Assembly (NCBI GenBank): GCA_964532405.1
Contig: CAZHIC010000007.1
Location: 1 to 64,000, forward strand
Reading direction: 5' to 3'
DNA: 64,000 bases
Source of the DNA: PALSA-1006 sp964532405
GTDB lineage: Bacteria > Pseudomonadota > Gammaproteobacteria > Burkholderiales > Gallionellaceae
Made by a program: the position numbers and the translations under genes. Below, piece after piece: positions 53,524-61,417 of this stretch. Position 1 is the stretch's first letter; every line of letters begins with the position of its first letter. The notes under the pieces are model-generated. The model ran no database searches. It was given only the letters and a program-made list of their open reading frames with translations, and was not told the DNA's origin.

Positions 53524-53754
53524 ATGAGCGTAAAAGGGCAACAACTACAAGACCCGTTCCTGAATGTATTGCGCAAGGAACATGTTCAGGTCGCCATCTA
53601 TCTCGTTAACGGCATCAAGCTGCAAGGCCAAGTCGAGTCCTTCGATCAATATGTGGTATTGCTAAAGAATACCGTCACCCAGATGGTTTATAAGCACGCC
53701 ATTTCCACTATCGTCCCTGCACGCGCTGTCACTATTCCGTTCGACGCTGAGTAA
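53524..53754 (+). CDS. hfq: RNA chaperone Hfq
   Basis: This hexameric Sm-like protein pairs small RNAs with mRNAs. Of 76 residues, Sm1 contains QDPFLNVLRKEHVQV and LVNGIKLQGQVESFDQY; Sm2 ends VYKHAISTIVPAR. It is a short form without the long C-terminal tail of E. coli Hfq. Its stop overlaps the hflX start by one base, as is typical of the hfq-hflX operon. Confidence 0.98.
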   Translation: MSVKGQQLQDPFLNVLRKEHVQVAIYLVNGIKLQGQVESFDQYVVLLKNTVTQMVYKHAISTIVPARAVTIPFDAE

Positions 53755-54896
53755 TGTCCCAGTCAACAACTGTCCCTAATACGGCGGTATTGGTGAGTCT
53801 TAATTTCGGCGCGCCGGACTACGCAGAAAGCCTGGAAGAATTAAAACTGTTGGCAGAGAGTGCCGGCGTGATTTGTGCCGCCCTGGTGGAGGGCAAGCGC
53901 CAGCGCCCGGACGCCTCCACGTTTGCGGGTAGCGGCAAGGTGGACGAGATCGCCGCCATCGTCGAAGAGCTGGAAGTGCCGCTGGTTATTTTCAATCATG
54001 ATCTATCACCGGCACAGATGCGCAATCTCACCGCCAAGCTACAGGCGCGGGTGATCGACCGCACCATGCTAATCCTGGATATTTTCGCGCTGCGGGCGCA
54101 AAGCCATGAAGGAAAAGTACAGGTCGAACTGGCGCAGCTCAAATATCTTTCGACGCGGCTGGTCGGTATGAATATGGATATGGGACAGCAGAAATATGCG
54201 GTGGGCGCGCGCGGTCCGGGCGAGACGCAATTGGAGCTGGACAGACGCAAGCTGGATAGACGTGTGCATCTGCTGAATGAGCGTTTGAAGCAGCTCAAGC
54301 GTCACCGCGAGTTGCAGCGTAAAGCGCGCAACCGTTCCGATGTGTTGTCGATATCCATCGTCGGCTACACCAACGCGGGTAAATCCACGCTGTTCAATCG
54401 TCTGACCCATGCCAATGTGTATGCCGCGGACCAGTTGTTTGCCACGCTGGATACGACTTCGCGCAAACTATTTTTGGAAGGCGAAAGCAAGGTGCAGGTG
54501 ATTTTGTCAGATACGGTGGGCTTTATTCGTCATCTGCCACATGGCTTGGTGGCGGCCTTTCGCAGCACGCTGGAAGAAACCACTCACGCCGATCTGTTGC
54601 TGCATGTGGTCGATATGAACAGCCCGGAGAGGCATGACCAAGTTGCCGAGGTGAATAAAGTACTGACTGAAATCGGTGCGCAGCACATCCGTCAGATTGT
54701 GGTGTATAACAAAATCGATTTGCAGGGTTTGGCGTCATCGGTGAAGCGCGATGAGTATGGTAATATCGTCGCCGTTCATTTGAGTGCAATAACGGGTGCG
54801 GGCTTGGATGAGTTGCGCGCGGCGTTGGTTGAAGTGCGTGATACGCCGGCAATATCCGCCCCGCCACAAGAGTGGCATCCTCTTAATAACAGTTAA
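53754..54896 (+). CDS. hflX: GTPase HflX
   Basis: This ribosome-binding GTPase can split stalled ribosomes. Of 380 residues, the N-terminal HflX domain (about 10-190, with ASTFAGSGKVDEI and GARGPGETQLELDRR) precedes the G domain with GYTNAGKSTLFN, DTVGFIRHLP and NKIDL. It sits between hfq and hflK in the standard order. Confidence 0.97.
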   Translation: MSQSTTVPNTAVLVSLNFGAPDYAESLEELKLLAESAGVICAALVEGKRQRPDASTFAGSGKVDEIAAIVEELEVPLVIFNHDLSPAQMRNLTAKLQARVIDRTMLILDIFALRAQSHEGKVQVELAQLKYLSTRLVGMNMDMGQQKYAVGARGPGETQLELDRRKLDRRVHLLNERLKQLKRHRELQRKARNRSDVLSISIVGYTNAGKSTLFNRLTHANVYAADQLFATLDTTSRKLFLEGESKVQVILSDTVGFIRHLPHGLVAAFRSTLEETTHADLLLHVVDMNSPERHDQVAEVNKVLTEIGAQHIRQIVVYNKIDLQGLASSVKRDEYGNIVAVHLSAITGAGLDELRAALVEVRDTPAISAPPQEWHPLNNS

Positions 54897-54912
54897 CTGA
54901 AGGTGAAAGCTT

Positions 54913-56124
54913 ATGGGATTGAATGATCCGCAATGGGGTAACAAGAACGGCGGCGGCCCCCCCGATTTGGAAGAGGTGATGCGCAATCTGAATAAAAAGG
55001 TTGAGGCATTGTTTGGAAAACTAAGGGGCAAAGCGCCCAAGAACGGCGGCGACGGTAAATCACCCGGCGGGTTCGCTGGCGGAATCGGTTTGATCGTCAT
55101 TATTGTCGCTCTGATCTGGGTTGCGAGTGGTTTCTATATCGTGGATGCCAGCCAACGCGGTGTCGTGCTGCGTTTCGGTAAATATCTCGAAGCGACCCAA
55201 GCGGGGCCGCGCTGGCATTTGCCCTATCCCATCGAAACGGTGGAGATTGTCAGCCTGAGTCAAGTGCGTACCGTGGAAGTGGGTTATCGCGAGAATGTGA
55301 AGAACAAGATGCTGAAGGAATCTCTGATGCTGACTGATGACGAAAATATCGTCGATATTCAATTCGCCGTGCAGTTTTTCTTGAAAGACCCCGCCGACTA
55401 TCTGTTCAACAATCGTGCGCCGGACGAGAACGTGCGTCAGGCCGCCGAGACCGCTATTCGCGAAGTGGTGGGCAAGAGCAAGATGGACTTCGTGTTGTAT
55501 GAAGGGCGCGAGCAAGTCGCCGCTGCAACGACCAAGTTGATTCAGGACATCCTTGACCGTTATAAGTCTGGCATCTTGGTGAGCAAGGTGACGATGCAAA
55601 ATGCGCAACCTCCCGAGCAGGTGCAGGCCGCATTCGATGATGCGGTAAAAGCGGGGCAGGATCGTGAGCGTCAAAAGAACGAAGGTCAGGCATATGCGAA
55701 TGATGTCGTGCCGAAAGCTAAAGGTGCTGCTGCGCGCTTGATGCAGGAAGCCGAAGGCTACAAGCAGCGCGTGATTGCGAACGCCGAAGGTGATGCCAGC
55801 CGTTTTAAGCAGATTTTGGTGGAATATGAGAAGGCGCCGCAAGTCACGCGCGAGCGTATGTACATCGACATGATGCAGCAGATCATGACCAGCAGCAGCA
55901 AGGTGTTGGTGGATCAAAAGAGCGGTAACGGCAGCTTGCTGTATCTGCCTTTGGATAAGCTGATCCAAAGCACGAACGCGGGTGCGGCAAACGAAGCGCA
56001 GGCTGCCGCAGGCAGACCGGCGAATAATGCCGAGCAAGTTGCTCCGCAAGCGGCGGCACTCAATGAATCAGTTATACCGTCCGGGCGGGAACCGTTACGC
56101 AGCCGAGACAGGGAGGCACGTTAA
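54913..56124 (+). CDS. hflK: FtsH protease regulator HflK
   Basis: It is an SPFH/prohibitin-family inner-membrane protein that with HflC forms a cage around FtsH. Of 403 residues: a Gly/Pro-rich N-terminal cytoplasmic stretch, a membrane segment (about 56-76, GGIGLIVIIVALIWVASGFY), the SPFH domain (YIVDASQRGVVLRFG), a coiled-coil region with GEGDAS-like EGDASRFKQ, and a low-complexity tail. It overlaps hflC by one base. Confidence 0.96.
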   Translation: MGLNDPQWGNKNGGGPPDLEEVMRNLNKKVEALFGKLRGKAPKNGGDGKSPGGFAGGIGLIVIIVALIWVASGFYIVDASQRGVVLRFGKYLEATQAGPRWHLPYPIETVEIVSLSQVRTVEVGYRENVKNKMLKESLMLTDDENIVDIQFAVQFFLKDPADYLFNNRAPDENVRQAAETAIREVVGKSKMDFVLYEGREQVAAATTKLIQDILDRYKSGILVSKVTMQNAQPPEQVQAAFDDAVKAGQDRERQKNEGQAYANDVVPKAKGAAARLMQEAEGYKQRVIANAEGDASRFKQILVEYEKAPQVTRERMYIDMMQQIMTSSSKVLVDQKSGNGSLLYLPLDKLIQSTNAGAANEAQAAAGRPANNAEQVAPQAAALNESVIPSGREPLRSRDREAR

Positions 56125-57002
56125 TGAAAGCGAATATTGGAAATCTGTTGGTGGGCATCATCGTCGTGCTGGTTTTGTTGAGCATGAGTGCCTTTGTTGT
56201 CGATCAGCGCCAGATGGCGATTGTGTTCCAGTTGGGTGAGGTGGTGAGCGAAAAGACGACTCCGGGCTTGTATTTCAAACTGCCGCTGGTGCAGAACGTG
56301 CGTTTCTTCGATTCGCGCATTCTGACCCTGGATAGTGATGATCCCGAGCGTTTCATCACCGCAGAGAAGAAAAACGTGCTGGTGGATTCCTTCGTCAAAT
56401 GGCGCATCGCCGATGTGAAGCAGTATTACATCAGCGTGGGCGGGGACGAGATGCGCGCGCAGACGCGTTTGACGCAAACGGTGAATGCGGCACTGCGCGA
56501 AGAGTTCGGCAAGCGCACAATTGATGAGGTGGTGTCCGGCAAGCGCGAAGAGTTGATGCGTGTGGTGCAGGAAAAAACCGATGTGGATGCGCGCAAGATC
56601 GGCGTGGAAGTGCTGGACGTGCGCATCAAGCGTGTGGATTTTCCGATGGAAATTAGCGAATCGGTTTATCGCCGCATGGATGCGGAGCGCAAGCGTGTAG
56701 CCAACGAGCTGCGTGCTACGGGAAATGCGGACAGCGAAAAAATTCGCGCCGATGCCGACAAGCAGCGTGAAGTGACGTTGGCCGAAGCTTATCGCGATGC
56801 GCAGAAACTCAAGGGGGAGGGGGATGCCAAGGCCGCATCTCTGTACGCATCGGCGTTCGGTCGGAACTCGGAATTTTTCGCGTTTTACCGCAGCATGGAA
56901 GCGTATAAACAGACCTTCAAGAACAAGAGCGACGTGATGGTGCTGGACCCCAGTTCTTCTTTCTTCAAATACCTGAAGAGCCCGAACAAAGGTGGCAAGT
57001 AG
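56124..57002 (+). CDS. hflC: FtsH protease regulator HflC
   Basis: It is the partner SPFH protein of HflK in the periplasmic FtsH regulatory complex. Of 292 residues: an N-terminal membrane segment (about 8-26, LVGIIVVLVLLSMSAFVVD), the SPFH domain (VFQLGEVVSEKTTPGLYFKLP), and a helical C-terminal part (ADKQREVTLAEAYRDAQKLKGEGD). Start and stop of the two genes overlap (ATGA-type junction TAATGA). Confidence 0.96.
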   Translation: MKANIGNLLVGIIVVLVLLSMSAFVVDQRQMAIVFQLGEVVSEKTTPGLYFKLPLVQNVRFFDSRILTLDSDDPERFITAEKKNVLVDSFVKWRIADVKQYYISVGGDEMRAQTRLTQTVNAALREEFGKRTIDEVVSGKREELMRVVQEKTDVDARKIGVEVLDVRIKRVDFPMEISESVYRRMDAERKRVANELRATGNADSEKIRADADKQREVTLAEAYRDAQKLKGEGDAKAASLYASAFGRNSEFFAFYRSMEAYKQTFKNKSDVMVLDPSSSFFKYLKSPNKGGK

Positions 57003-57037
57003 TTTTGAACCTTGCTGTTTATTAGCGCAGAACAGTT

Positions 57038-57193
57038 CCTTCCCCCTTGCAGGGGGAAGGTTACACCCGCAAGGAGTAGGCCGTGGTTGTAAGGGGCATT
57101 CGCCCCAACAACACACGCTCGGATGGGGGTTGACTCGATGAAATGGCAACGTTTCTACCCCCTCCCTAGCCCTCCCCCTGCAAGGGGGAAGGG
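57038..57193. repeat. Two palindromic repeats between hflC and hisZ
   Basis: CCTTCCCCCTTGCAGGGGGA and three further bases form a palindrome at 57038-57060. A second copy in a similar form (CCTCCCCCTGCAAGGGGGAA) is at about 57171-57193. Together they bracket about 110 bases without a gene and may be ends of one element. Confidence 0.75.
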
Positions 57194-57232
57194 ACATTGG
57201 GGCTATGTTGTTTGTGTGGAAATGGAATAAGA

Positions 57233-58381
57233 ATGCCGAATTGGTTGTTGCCGGAAAATATACAGGACATGTTGCCGGACGAAGCGTGGCGCATCGAAGG
57301 CATGCGCCGCGATGTGCTGGAGTTGCTGCGTTTGTCCGGTTATCAGTTGGTCTCCCCCCCGTTGCTCGAATACGTCGAGTCGTTGCTTATCAACGACAGC
57401 GCGGATATGGATCTGCGCAGCTTTAAGTTGGTGGATCAACTTAGTGGACGTACCTTGGCATTGCGTGCCGACATCACCCCGCAAGTGGCGCGTATCGACG
57501 CGCATCTGCTCAACCGTAAGGGTGTGACGCGTTTGAGCTATGCGGGTAGCGTGTTGCATACCCAGCCATCGGGTCTGATGCGTACCCGTGAGCCGCTGCA
57601 AATCGGCGCCGAGCTGTACGGGCACAGCGGTCTGGAAAGCGATCTGGAAGTGCAGCGACTGATGTTGCAGTCCTTGGCACTGCTTGGCATTCAGGGCGTG
57701 CATCTCGACCTCGGACATGTCGCTGTTTTTAGGGCTTTGGTGAAGGACGCTGCAATCGATGGCGAGTTGGAAGCGGCTTTGTTCAATGCCCTGCAAAGCA
57801 AGGATGTGCCGAGTTTGAAGGGTTTGGTTGCCGGCTTGCATCGGGATGTGCAGGCAGCGCTGCTGGCACTGCCGGAGTTGTATGGCGGAGTCGAGGTGTT
57901 GCAACGTGCGCGCCAAGTCTTGCCCAGAAGCACTCATGCCGCACTCGAAGAACTGGAATGCGCAGCGTCGCAATTGCAGCCCTTGGCACAGCATATCGGT
58001 ATCGATCTGGCCGAGCTGCGCGGCTACCACTATCACAGCGGCATGGTGTTCGCGGCGTATCACGCGGGCAGTCACGATGCTATCGCAGTCGGCGGACGTT
58101 ACGACGATGTGGGCAAGAGTTTTGGACGCGCCCGTCCGGCCACCGGATTCAGCATGGACTTGCGCCAATTGCACGGATTGCTGAGCAAGCAAGCCATGCC
58201 CAAAGGCATCCTTGCACCTTACCGAAGCGATGCTGCATTGGAGGCGGCGATTGCGCAATTGCGGCAACAGGGACACATGGTAGTAGTCGACTTGCTGGGG
58301 AGCCCGGCACATCATGCCGAACTGGATTGTGACCGTGAGCTGGTATCGCGCAATGGTGCGTGGGTCGTCGTCGAGATTTAA
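57233..58381 (+). CDS. hisZ: ATP phosphoribosyltransferase regulatory subunit HisZ
   Basis: This HisRS-like protein lacks aminoacylation function and is required by short-form HisG for the first step of histidine synthesis. Of 382 residues: WLLPENIQDMLPDEAWRIE, ALRADITPQVARID, RLSYAGSVLHTQP and a late GGRYDDVGKSFGRARPATGF block. ATG 57233 matches the family start; the open frame to 57197 runs through repeat sequence. HisG itself is not in the window. Position before purA is typical of betaproteobacteria. Confidence 0.94.
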   Translation: MPNWLLPENIQDMLPDEAWRIEGMRRDVLELLRLSGYQLVSPPLLEYVESLLINDSADMDLRSFKLVDQLSGRTLALRADITPQVARIDAHLLNRKGVTRLSYAGSVLHTQPSGLMRTREPLQIGAELYGHSGLESDLEVQRLMLQSLALLGIQGVHLDLGHVAVFRALVKDAAIDGELEAALFNALQSKDVPSLKGLVAGLHRDVQAALLALPELYGGVEVLQRARQVLPRSTHAALEELECAASQLQPLAQHIGIDLAELRGYHYHSGMVFAAYHAGSHDAIAVGGRYDDVGKSFGRARPATGFSMDLRQLHGLLSKQAMPKGILAPYRSDAALEAAIAQLRQQGHMVVVDLLGSPAHHAELDCDRELVSRNGAWVVVEI

Positions 58382-58390
58382 ATTTGGTTG

Positions 58391-58450
58391 GGTAGAGTGG
58401 GCACGTAGTGCCCACGCGGAAAAACGGTGGGCAAAATTTACCCACCCTAC
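58391..58450. repeat. Palindromic repeat between hisZ and purA
   Basis: GGTAGAGTGGGCAC at the left and TTTACCCACCCTAC at the right form the ends of the GTAGGGTGGGCAC-family element, with an inner CACGTAGTGCCCACGCG palindrome. It ends 14 bases before the purA start. Confidence 0.8.
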
Positions 58451-58463
58451 GATAGGAATGAGC

Positions 58464-59774
58464 ATGTTTAAAAACGTGGTGGTGATCGGTACGCAATGGG
58501 GTGACGAAGGTAAGGGCAAGATCGTCGATTGGCTAACCGATCACTCGCAAGGTGTGGTACGTTTTCAGGGCGGACACAATGCCGGACATACGCTGGTCAT
58601 CAACGGTGAAAAGACCGTCTTGCATTTGATCCCCTCCGGCATATTGCGCGAACATGTGATGTGCTATATCGGCAACGGTGTGGTGCTTTCTCCTGCCGCG
58701 CTGCTCAAGGAAATGGATCAGTTGGCGGCGGCTGGCATCAAGGTGTATGAGCGTCTGCGTATCTCCGAAGCTTGTCCGTTGATCCTGCCGTATCACGAGG
58801 CGGTAGATAAGGCGCGCGAAATCGCCAAGGGCGCAGGCAAGATCGGCACCACCGGACGCGGCATCGGCCCGGCGTATGAAGACAAGGTGGCACGCCGCGC
58901 GATACGCCTGCAAGACCTGTTTTTCCGCGAACGTTTCGCTGCCAAGCTGGGCGAGGTTCTGGATTTCCACAATTTCGTATTGAAGAACTATTTCAATGCG
59001 CCCACCGTCGATTTTCAAAAGACGCTGGACGAGGCATTGGCGTTGGCCGAGCGTATCAAGCCGTTGGTGATGGATGTGCCGCGCGCGCTGTACGAAGCGA
59101 ACAAGGCCGGACAGAATCTATTGTTTGAAGGTGCGCAAGGGACATTGCTGGACATCGACCACGGTACTTACCCGTTCGTCACGTCGAGCAACTGTATTTC
59201 CGGTGCGGCCTGTGCCGGAGCGGGTGTCGGCCCGCAGACGCTGCATTATGTTTTGGGTATCACCAAGGCCTATACCACGCGGGTCGGCTCAGGGCCTTTC
59301 CCGACCGAGCTCTACGATGCGGTAGAGAAGCAAGATCCGCTCGGCAAGCATCTCGCGGACAAGGGGCATGAGTTCGGCTCTACCACCGGACGTGCGCGTC
59401 GTTGCGGATGGTTCGATGCCGCAGCGCTCAAGCGTTCCATTCAGATTAACGGTGTGTCGGGTCTGTGTGTGACCAAATTGGATGTAATGGATGGCATGGA
59501 AACGGTGCGTATCGGCGTGGGATACAACATCAACGGCCAGTACAGCGACATCCTTCCCGTTGGTGCCGAGTCACTGCTTGGATGCGAGCCCGTGTATGAA
59601 GACATGCCGGGCTGGAGCGGCAGCACGGTAGGCGTAAAAAACTACGACGACTTGCCATTACAGGCCAGAAATTATCTGCAACGCATCGCGCAAATTTGCG
59701 AAGTGCCGGTCGATATGGTCTCGACAGGGCCCGATCGCGATGAAACGATCGTGTTGCGTCATCCGTTCGAGTGA
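58464..59774 (+). CDS. purA: Adenylosuccinate synthetase
   Basis: It makes adenylosuccinate from IMP, aspartate and GTP, the first committed step to AMP. Of 436 residues: GTQWGDEGKGKIVDWL, FQGGHNAGHTL, GTTGRGIGPAYEDK, GAQGTLLDIDHGTYPFVTSS and STTGRARRCGWFD. ATG 58464 is chosen because AGGA lies about six bases upstream; an ATG at 58458 is also in frame, and longer starts would run back through the repeat and hisZ. Confidence 0.97.
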   Translation: MFKNVVVIGTQWGDEGKGKIVDWLTDHSQGVVRFQGGHNAGHTLVINGEKTVLHLIPSGILREHVMCYIGNGVVLSPAALLKEMDQLAAAGIKVYERLRISEACPLILPYHEAVDKAREIAKGAGKIGTTGRGIGPAYEDKVARRAIRLQDLFFRERFAAKLGEVLDFHNFVLKNYFNAPTVDFQKTLDEALALAERIKPLVMDVPRALYEANKAGQNLLFEGAQGTLLDIDHGTYPFVTSSNCISGAACAGAGVGPQTLHYVLGITKAYTTRVGSGPFPTELYDAVEKQDPLGKHLADKGHEFGSTTGRARRCGWFDAAALKRSIQINGVSGLCVTKLDVMDGMETVRIGVGYNINGQYSDILPVGAESLLGCEPVYEDMPGWSGSTVGVKNYDDLPLQARNYLQRIAQICEVPVDMVSTGPDRDETIVLRHPFE

Positions 59775-59836
59775 CCTTGCCCCGTCAAAACGTATTTCTT
59801 AACTGGGAATAAAACTCAAGTTAAGGAGACGTAAAA

Positions 59837-60147
59837 ATGACAGCGGCTACTTTGAACGTCAGCGGCGCAAACATTCCGCTCCGACAGAGCCGCCAAGCAA
59901 GCGCCTTAAGGATACCGCCCTGCTGCTTCACATCAAGGCTGTGCAGGCTGCCCGCAAAGGCGAATATGGCTGGCCGCGAGTCTGGCGAGAACTTCAAGCC
60001 AATGGAATGGGGGTTTGGAAAGAACGGGTTCGGCGGCTCATGCAAGAACACGGCATCACAGCCCGTGGCCAATGTAAATTCGTCGTGACCACCGACAGAA
60101 AACATAAGCTGCCGATCGCGCCGAACTTGCCCAGCCGCAACTTCTAA
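59837..60147 (+). pseudogene. IS3-family transposase OrfB fragment
   Basis: From about 59910 the frame reads DTALLLHIKAVQAARKGEYG, WPRVWRELQANGMGVWKERV and RRLMQEHGITARG, then TDRKHKLPIAPNLPSRNF. This is the HTH_21 region and the beginning of the rve domain of IS3 OrfB. The frame stops at 60147 before the DDE residues. The first 25 codons are in another frame, so at least one frameshift and a truncation have occurred. Confidence 0.88.
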
Positions 60148-60199
60148 GCGGATGTGCCTGCCCTTTTGGCCTTTTTTAAGCGCGAGCCAAGTCTTATGC

Positions 60200-60322
60200 T
60201 TGAACAGCGAAACGAGAGCATCATCGCACGCAAATCCAACTCTACATGCCAGCGGTTTTTGTAGAGTGTGCCCAACGAGGCTTTCGGGTTTAAGTAAGTG
60301 CCATTCAGACCTGACTCCGTTG
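60200..60322 (-). pseudogene. IS4-family transposase fragment
   Basis: On the minus strand, LNPKASLGTLYKNRWHVELD followed by LRAMM resembles the Y-R/K-x-RW-x-VEL (YREK) region of IS4-type transposases. The rest of the protein is missing. It abuts the IS3 fragment, so this interval has received at least two elements. Confidence 0.65.
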
Positions 60323-60341
60323 TTCCCTGGTAAAAATAAGT

Positions 60342-60378
60342 CCAGAAAACCTGACAAGCGCAAGGTTTCTGGTTTTTT
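60342..60378 (+). terminator. Rho-independent terminator
   Basis: CCAGAAAACCT (60342-60352) and AGGTTTCTGG (60363-60372) form a stem with one bulge around a 10-base loop, followed by TTTTTT (60373-60378). It may be the original purA terminator, now about 570 bases away from purA because insertion-sequence debris lies between. Confidence 0.85.
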
Positions 60379-60463
60379 ATGTCTATACTATCCATGCCGC
60401 GCTATTATCGTCGGGTTGTTTGGCAGTTTGTGCTGGAGCGGTAAGCGTTAGGCGGGAGAGGCA

Positions 60464-60586
60464 ATGATTAAAGCTGTTTTGATAATGTTTCTGCTGGTCG
60501 TGATTGCTGGTTGCGGATGCCTACATCATGGCAAGGGCGATTGTCAGAAGGATTGTCGAGCTGCTAATGACGGAGCTGCGCCATAG
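60464..60586 (+). CDS. Tiny lipoprotein, 40 aa
   Basis: MIKAVLIMFLLVVIAGC is a complete lipoprotein signal with lipobox VIAGC (Cys17). The mature part is only 24 residues with further Cys (CGCLHHGKGDCQKDC). A GGGAGAGGC ribosome site lies just upstream of the ATG. It resembles the small entericidin-like lipoproteins in size and design, but no real homology is claimed. Confidence 0.6.
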   Translation: MIKAVLIMFLLVVIAGCGCLHHGKGDCQKDCRAANDGAAP

Positions 60587-60661
60587 GAAGCTGTCGGTAA
60601 GGGACGAGCGATAGAGTTTTATAGGCTCGACGATCACATTGCTAATGTACGGACGCGAGAA

Positions 60662-61153
60662 ATGGAGCGCCACTTGAAGATATTTATTTTGACCATCATT
60701 TTTTTAGTCGCAACTTCTGGGTATGCGGAAGAGTATGTTCAGCTTGAGGATGATAATTCCTCTGTTTCTGCACAAGAGTTGGCAACGGAGCAATGGATGA
60801 AAATGAGGCAGCAGCCGGATTTAACGGAGACGTCGGGAACGGAGAGAAGTTCGGGGCTAATTAGAAAAACAGCGACTTCAAAAGTGAAAGCGTTGCCGAA
60901 ATCGAAAACATCGAAAAATGTGAAGAGCTCTAATAAAAAAGAGAGTCTGGGCGATGCAGGTAAGGCTCCGGGTGAGACCGATAAAGCTCTAAGTGAGACC
61001 GATAAAGCAAAAAGTCCGGAGGATGCGGGTAAAGCCAAAGCTCCTGAGGGAGCAAGCAAGGCAAAGGCTCCAGAGGGGGCAAGTAAAATAAAGAGTTCAG
61101 CCGGAGCGGGCAAAAAAAAGAATCTGGACGAGACAAGTAAGCCAAAAGATTAA
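60662..61153 (+). CDS. Secreted Lys/Ala/Ser-rich repeat protein, 163 aa
   Basis: A signal peptide (about 1-22, IFILTIIFLVATSGYA) precedes an acidic-polar stretch. A long low-complexity tail (about 68-163) follows, made of degenerate eight- to nine-residue repeats such as APEGASKAK, APEGASKIK, DAGKAPGETDKA and SETDKAKSPE. It is predicted to be disordered and very basic at the end. Repeats like these expand and contract easily. Function unknown; binding to envelope polymers or DNA is possible. ATG choice is uncertain because the ribosome site is weak. Confidence 0.65.
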   Translation: MERHLKIFILTIIFLVATSGYAEEYVQLEDDNSSVSAQELATEQWMKMRQQPDLTETSGTERSSGLIRKTATSKVKALPKSKTSKNVKSSNKKESLGDAGKAPGETDKALSETDKAKSPEDAGKAKAPEGASKAKAPEGASKIKSSAGAGKKKNLDETSKPKD

Positions 61154-61417
61154 CTCAATAAAATCGGCGCGCATAAACAACCCGCCATATAGAGTCGGGC
61201 GGGAAGATGGACGAAAAAGGACGCAACGCATACAATGCGCACCATTGCACCGGATTGAATAGCCTCCCCCAGAGCAGCATGCAGCAATTTATGTTTCAAA
61301 ATCGAATTTAACAGAATTCACTTAAACAGTAAGTTGGCGCAACTATTCGATTGCAGCTGCGCCACTGGTTTTTTTGCGGCTATGCCGCATTTTCTTTTGA
61401 TAGAGTCTCTAAAAAAT
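61154..61417. other. 264-bp leader and intergenic region before thrS
   Basis: It holds a CCCGCC...GGGCGGG inverted repeat (near 61180-61203) and a small GCGGC-TAT-GCCGC hairpin followed by ATTTTCTTTT (61376-61398), 20 bases before the thrS ATG. The latter could be an attenuator-like or operator hairpin. I could not recognise a T-box or tRNA-like operator. Confidence 0.45.
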
